The notes under the pieces are model-generated. The model was not told the DNA's origin. It saw only the letters and a program-made list of their open reading frames with translations, and searched no databases. This document shows, in pieces, positions 13,092 through 15,255 of a stretch of DNA of 15,255 nt. Positions within the stretch are counted from its first letter, which is position 1. Each line of letters begins with the position of its first letter. This stretch comes from an uncultured Bacteroidales bacterium (GTDB taxonomy: Bacteria > Bacteroidota > Bacteroidia > Bacteroidales > UBA932). Location of the stretch: contig ONFK01000012.1 in the NCBI GenBank assembly GCA_900317065.1, forward strand, positions 1 to 15,255. The letters run 5' to 3'. The translations under genes and the position numbers were made by a program.

Positions 13092-15255
13092 CTAGTAAAT
13101 CTCCTCTACCGGCTCCTTGTAGTCGTCGGCTTCTGGAGCGGGAGCCTGCTCACGGCGGGGCTTGAAGTTGCGGCGCTCGCCACGGTCATTTCCACGCTCG
13201 CGACGATCTCCACCTTCACGGCGCTCGCGGCGTTCTCCACGGTCACCACCGCGGCGGTCGTCCTTGCGGTCGCCACCTTCGCGGCGGGGTCCGCGCGAAG
13301 GCTTCGGCTCCACGTAACCCTCGGGCTTTTCGGTGAGGGCACGCATGGAGAGGCGCATCTTGCCGGTCTTGGCATCGATCTCAAGCAACTTGACATCTAC
13401 CTCCTGGCCAACGCTCAGCACGTCTTCCACCTTCTCGGTCTTGGTCCAGGCGATCTCGCTCACATGGAGCAGGCCTTCCTTGCCGGGAAGAATCTCGACG
13501 AATGCACCGAAATCGAGGATGCTGACCACCTTTCCGTGGTAAACCTGCCCGGCTTCGGGAACTGCGCAGATACCCTTGATCCAGTCGAGAGCCTTCTTCA
13601 TGGACTCTCCGTCGGTGCTGGCCACGTCGACCACACCCTCGGTGCCACCGCCCGGAAGCGGAACTTCCTCGATGGTGATGGTGGTGCCGGTTTCCTTCTG
13701 GATCTTCTGGATGGTCTCGCCGCCCTTTCCGATCACTGCGCCGATGAACTCCGCGGGGATGCGGATCTGTTCGATGCGAGGCACGAAAGGCTTGTAGTCT
13801 GCGCGAGGCTCGGCGATGGTCTTGAGCATCTCGCCCATGATGTGGATACGGCCCTGGCGTGCCTGCTCGAGTGCCTTTGCGAGCACGTCGTAGCTGAGGC
13901 CGTCGACCTTGATATCCATCTGGGTGGCGGTGATGCCGTCCTTGGTGCCGGTAACCTTGAAGTCCATGTCGCCGAGGTGATCCTCGTCGCCGAGGATGTC
14001 GGTGAGGATGGCGTAGCGGTCGTTGGGACGTTCAGCGTCGGTGATGAGGCCCATTGCAACACCTGCCACGGGCTTCTTGATCTTCACACCTGCGTCCATG
14101 AGGGCGAGGCAGCCGCCGCATACGGAGGCCATGGAAGACGAACCGTTGGATTCGAGGATATCGGAAACTACGCGTACTGCGTAGGGATTCTCGGGAGCGA
14201 GGGGAACTACGGGCTTGAGGGCGCGCATCGCGAGGTTGCCATGGCCGATTTCGCGGCGTCCGGTAGCGCGGATGGGCTTGGCCTCACCGGTAGCGAAAGG
14301 AGGGAAGTTGTAGTGCAACACGAACTGCTGGTCTTCCTGGATCAGGACCTCGTCCATCTCCTTCATATCCATCTTGGTGCCGAGGGTGACGGTCGCGAGC
14401 GACTGTGTCTCACCGCGGGTGAAGATGGCGGAACCGTGTGCGCAGGGCAGATAGTCGACCTCGCACCAGATAGGACGCACCTCGTTGCAGGCACGGCCGT
14501 CGAGGCGCTTGCCTTCGTCGAGGATGAGGTTGCGCATGGCTTCCTTCTCCACCTCGTGATAGTAGCGCTCGACGATGGGAGTCTTCTCCTCGAGTTCCTC
14601 TTCGGGAATCGTTGCGAGGAATTCTTCCTTGATGGCCTTGAAGCCTGCCTCGCGCTCCTTCTTGGGTTTGGCGGACTTGGCAAGCTCGTAGCACTTGTCG
14701 TAGCAGGCCTTCTGCACTGCGGCCTTGAGTCCCTCGTCCTCAACATCGTGAGGATAGTCGCGCTTGGGGCCGTCGGTGCCGAGTTCGTGCATGAGTTCCT
14801 TCTGCACGCGGCAATGCTTCTTGATTTCTTCGTGGGCGACCTTGATAGCCTCGAGCATGTCTGCCTCGGACACTTCCTTCATCTCGCCTTCCACCATCAT
14901 GATATTTTCTTCGGTAGCGGCTACCATGAGTTCAATGTCGGCATCTGCCATCTGGCTGAAGTTAGGGTTGATTACCCACTGCCCGTTGATGCGGCTCACG
15001 CGGACCTCGGAGATAGGGCCTCCAAAGGGGAGATCGCTGGTTGCGAGGGCGCAGGATGCGGCGAGCCCTGCAAGAGCATCGGGCTGCACGTCCTTCTCGG
15101 CCGAAATCAGATTGACATATACAAAAATCTCATTGTGGAAATCTGCCGGCCAGAGGGGACGGATGGGACGGTCCACCAGGCGGGCGACGAGCACCTCATA
15201 GTCCGAGGGCTTGCTTTCTCTCTTCAAAAAACCTCCGGGGAAACGTCCTGCGGCG
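13092..15255 (-). CDS. pnp: Polyribonucleotide nucleotidyltransferase (PNPase), partial at N-terminus
   Basis: Phosphorolytic 3'-5' exoribonuclease of mRNA turnover. The frame is open to the right edge, where it reads AAGRFPGGFLKRESKPSDYE, the middle of the first RNase PH domain, so roughly 75-85 N-terminal residues are missing. Numbering from Leu at 15227: the rest of PH1 to about 145, the helical domain about 150-235, PH2 about 240-460 with the phosphate-binding ESNGSSSMASVCG (359-371) and metal-site GDEDHLGDMDFKV (413-425), KH about 488-535 (FIGAVIGKGGE), S1 about 560-632 (GKVVSILDFGAFVEILPGKE), then a 69-residue tail (643-711) very rich in Arg, Gly, Asp and Glu (repeated GGDR, GERR, RRE). 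The TTG at 15225-15227 is an internal Leu codon. A strong terminator follows the stop. Confidence 0.97.
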   Translation of the reverse strand, partial: AAGRFPGGFLKRESKPSDYEVLVARLVDRPIRPLWPADFHNEIFVYVNLISAEKDVQPDALAGLAASCALATSDLPFGGPISEVRVSRINGQWVINPNFSQMADADIELMVAATEENIMMVEGEMKEVSEADMLEAIKVAHEEIKKHCRVQKELMHELGTDGPKRDYPHDVEDEGLKAAVQKACYDKCYELAKSAKPKKEREAGFKAIKEEFLATIPEEELEEKTPIVERYYHEVEKEAMRNLILDEGKRLDGRACNEVRPIWCEVDYLPCAHGSAIFTRGETQSLATVTLGTKMDMKEMDEVLIQEDQQFVLHYNFPPFATGEAKPIRATGRREIGHGNLAMRALKPVVPLAPENPYAVRVVSDILESNGSSSMASVCGGCLALMDAGVKIKKPVAGVAMGLITDAERPNDRYAILTDILGDEDHLGDMDFKVTGTKDGITATQMDIKVDGLSYDVLAKALEQARQGRIHIMGEMLKTIAEPRADYKPFVPRIEQIRIPAEFIGAVIGKGGETIQKIQKETGTTITIEEVPLPGGGTEGVVDVASTDGESMKKALDWIKGICAVPEAGQVYHGKVVSILDFGAFVEILPGKEGLLHVSEIAWTKTEKVEDVLSVGQEVDVKLLEIDAKTGKMRLSMRALTEKPEGYVEPKPSRGPRREGGDRKDDRRGGDRGERRERREGGDRRERGNDRGERRNFKPRREQAPAPEADDYKEPVEEIY

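Noticed and set aside
13130..13300. Tandem GC-rich repeats that could suggest a repeat array or CRISPR
   Set aside because: They are irregular codon-level repeats encoding the PNPase tail, with no constant repeat-spacer layout.

Overview
The window looks like a chromosomal segment from a GC-rich member of the Bacteroidota, probably Bacteroidales. Three things point there. Several short intergenic gaps carry promoter-like elements of the Bacteroidetes type (a -7 box TAnnTTTG, often with TTTG about 19-21 bp upstream). Shine-Dalgarno sequences are absent. The protein types are typical of the phylum: a long alpha-2-macroglobulin-like exported protein, a rhodanese-thioredoxin lipoprotein, and a PNPase with an Arg/Gly/Asp/Glu-rich tail. 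No genus can be named from sequence alone. Most genes are housekeeping or general physiology. No phage, transposase, CRISPR array, tRNA or rRNA is visible.

Layout from left to right. A partial, unrecognised gene (1-587, minus) diverges from folC across a 45-bp gap in which two -7 boxes sit back to back in one palindrome. A tightly coupled plus-strand operon follows: folC, a 1561-residue alpha-2-macroglobulin-like protein, and truB, each junction being an ATGA overlap. truB converges on, and overlaps by 8 bp, a minus-strand pair (MATE transporter, then a DUF486 membrane protein). The MATE gene diverges from an EamA/DMT transporter. A 13-bp-stem terminator separates that transporter from a convergent Hsp20 gene, whose upstream region has two dyads 20 bp apart. 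Next come a DUF1232 (YkvA-like) membrane protein gene, a divergent SGNH hydrolase gene, a rhodanese-TlpA lipoprotein gene that overlaps the SGNH gene by 14 bp tail to tail, and finally pnp, truncated at its 5' end by the window edge.

No new multi-gene system is evident. The most unusual structure is inside folC: a 108-bp, in-phase, strongly palindromic segment (873-980) that encodes 36 residues absent from the usual FolC fold, directly after the P-loop helix. truB carries a second in-frame insertion of about 36 residues (7345-7452) that contains an imperfect hairpin. Together they suggest mobile palindromic elements tolerated inside essential genes, comparable in principle to the Rickettsia palindromic elements. 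Other points of interest are the apparent loss of the thioester in the alpha-2-macroglobulin-like protein, several start codons placed 5-8 nt behind a -7 box (near-leaderless mRNAs), and a promoter whose -33 box lies in the terminator hairpin of pnp.
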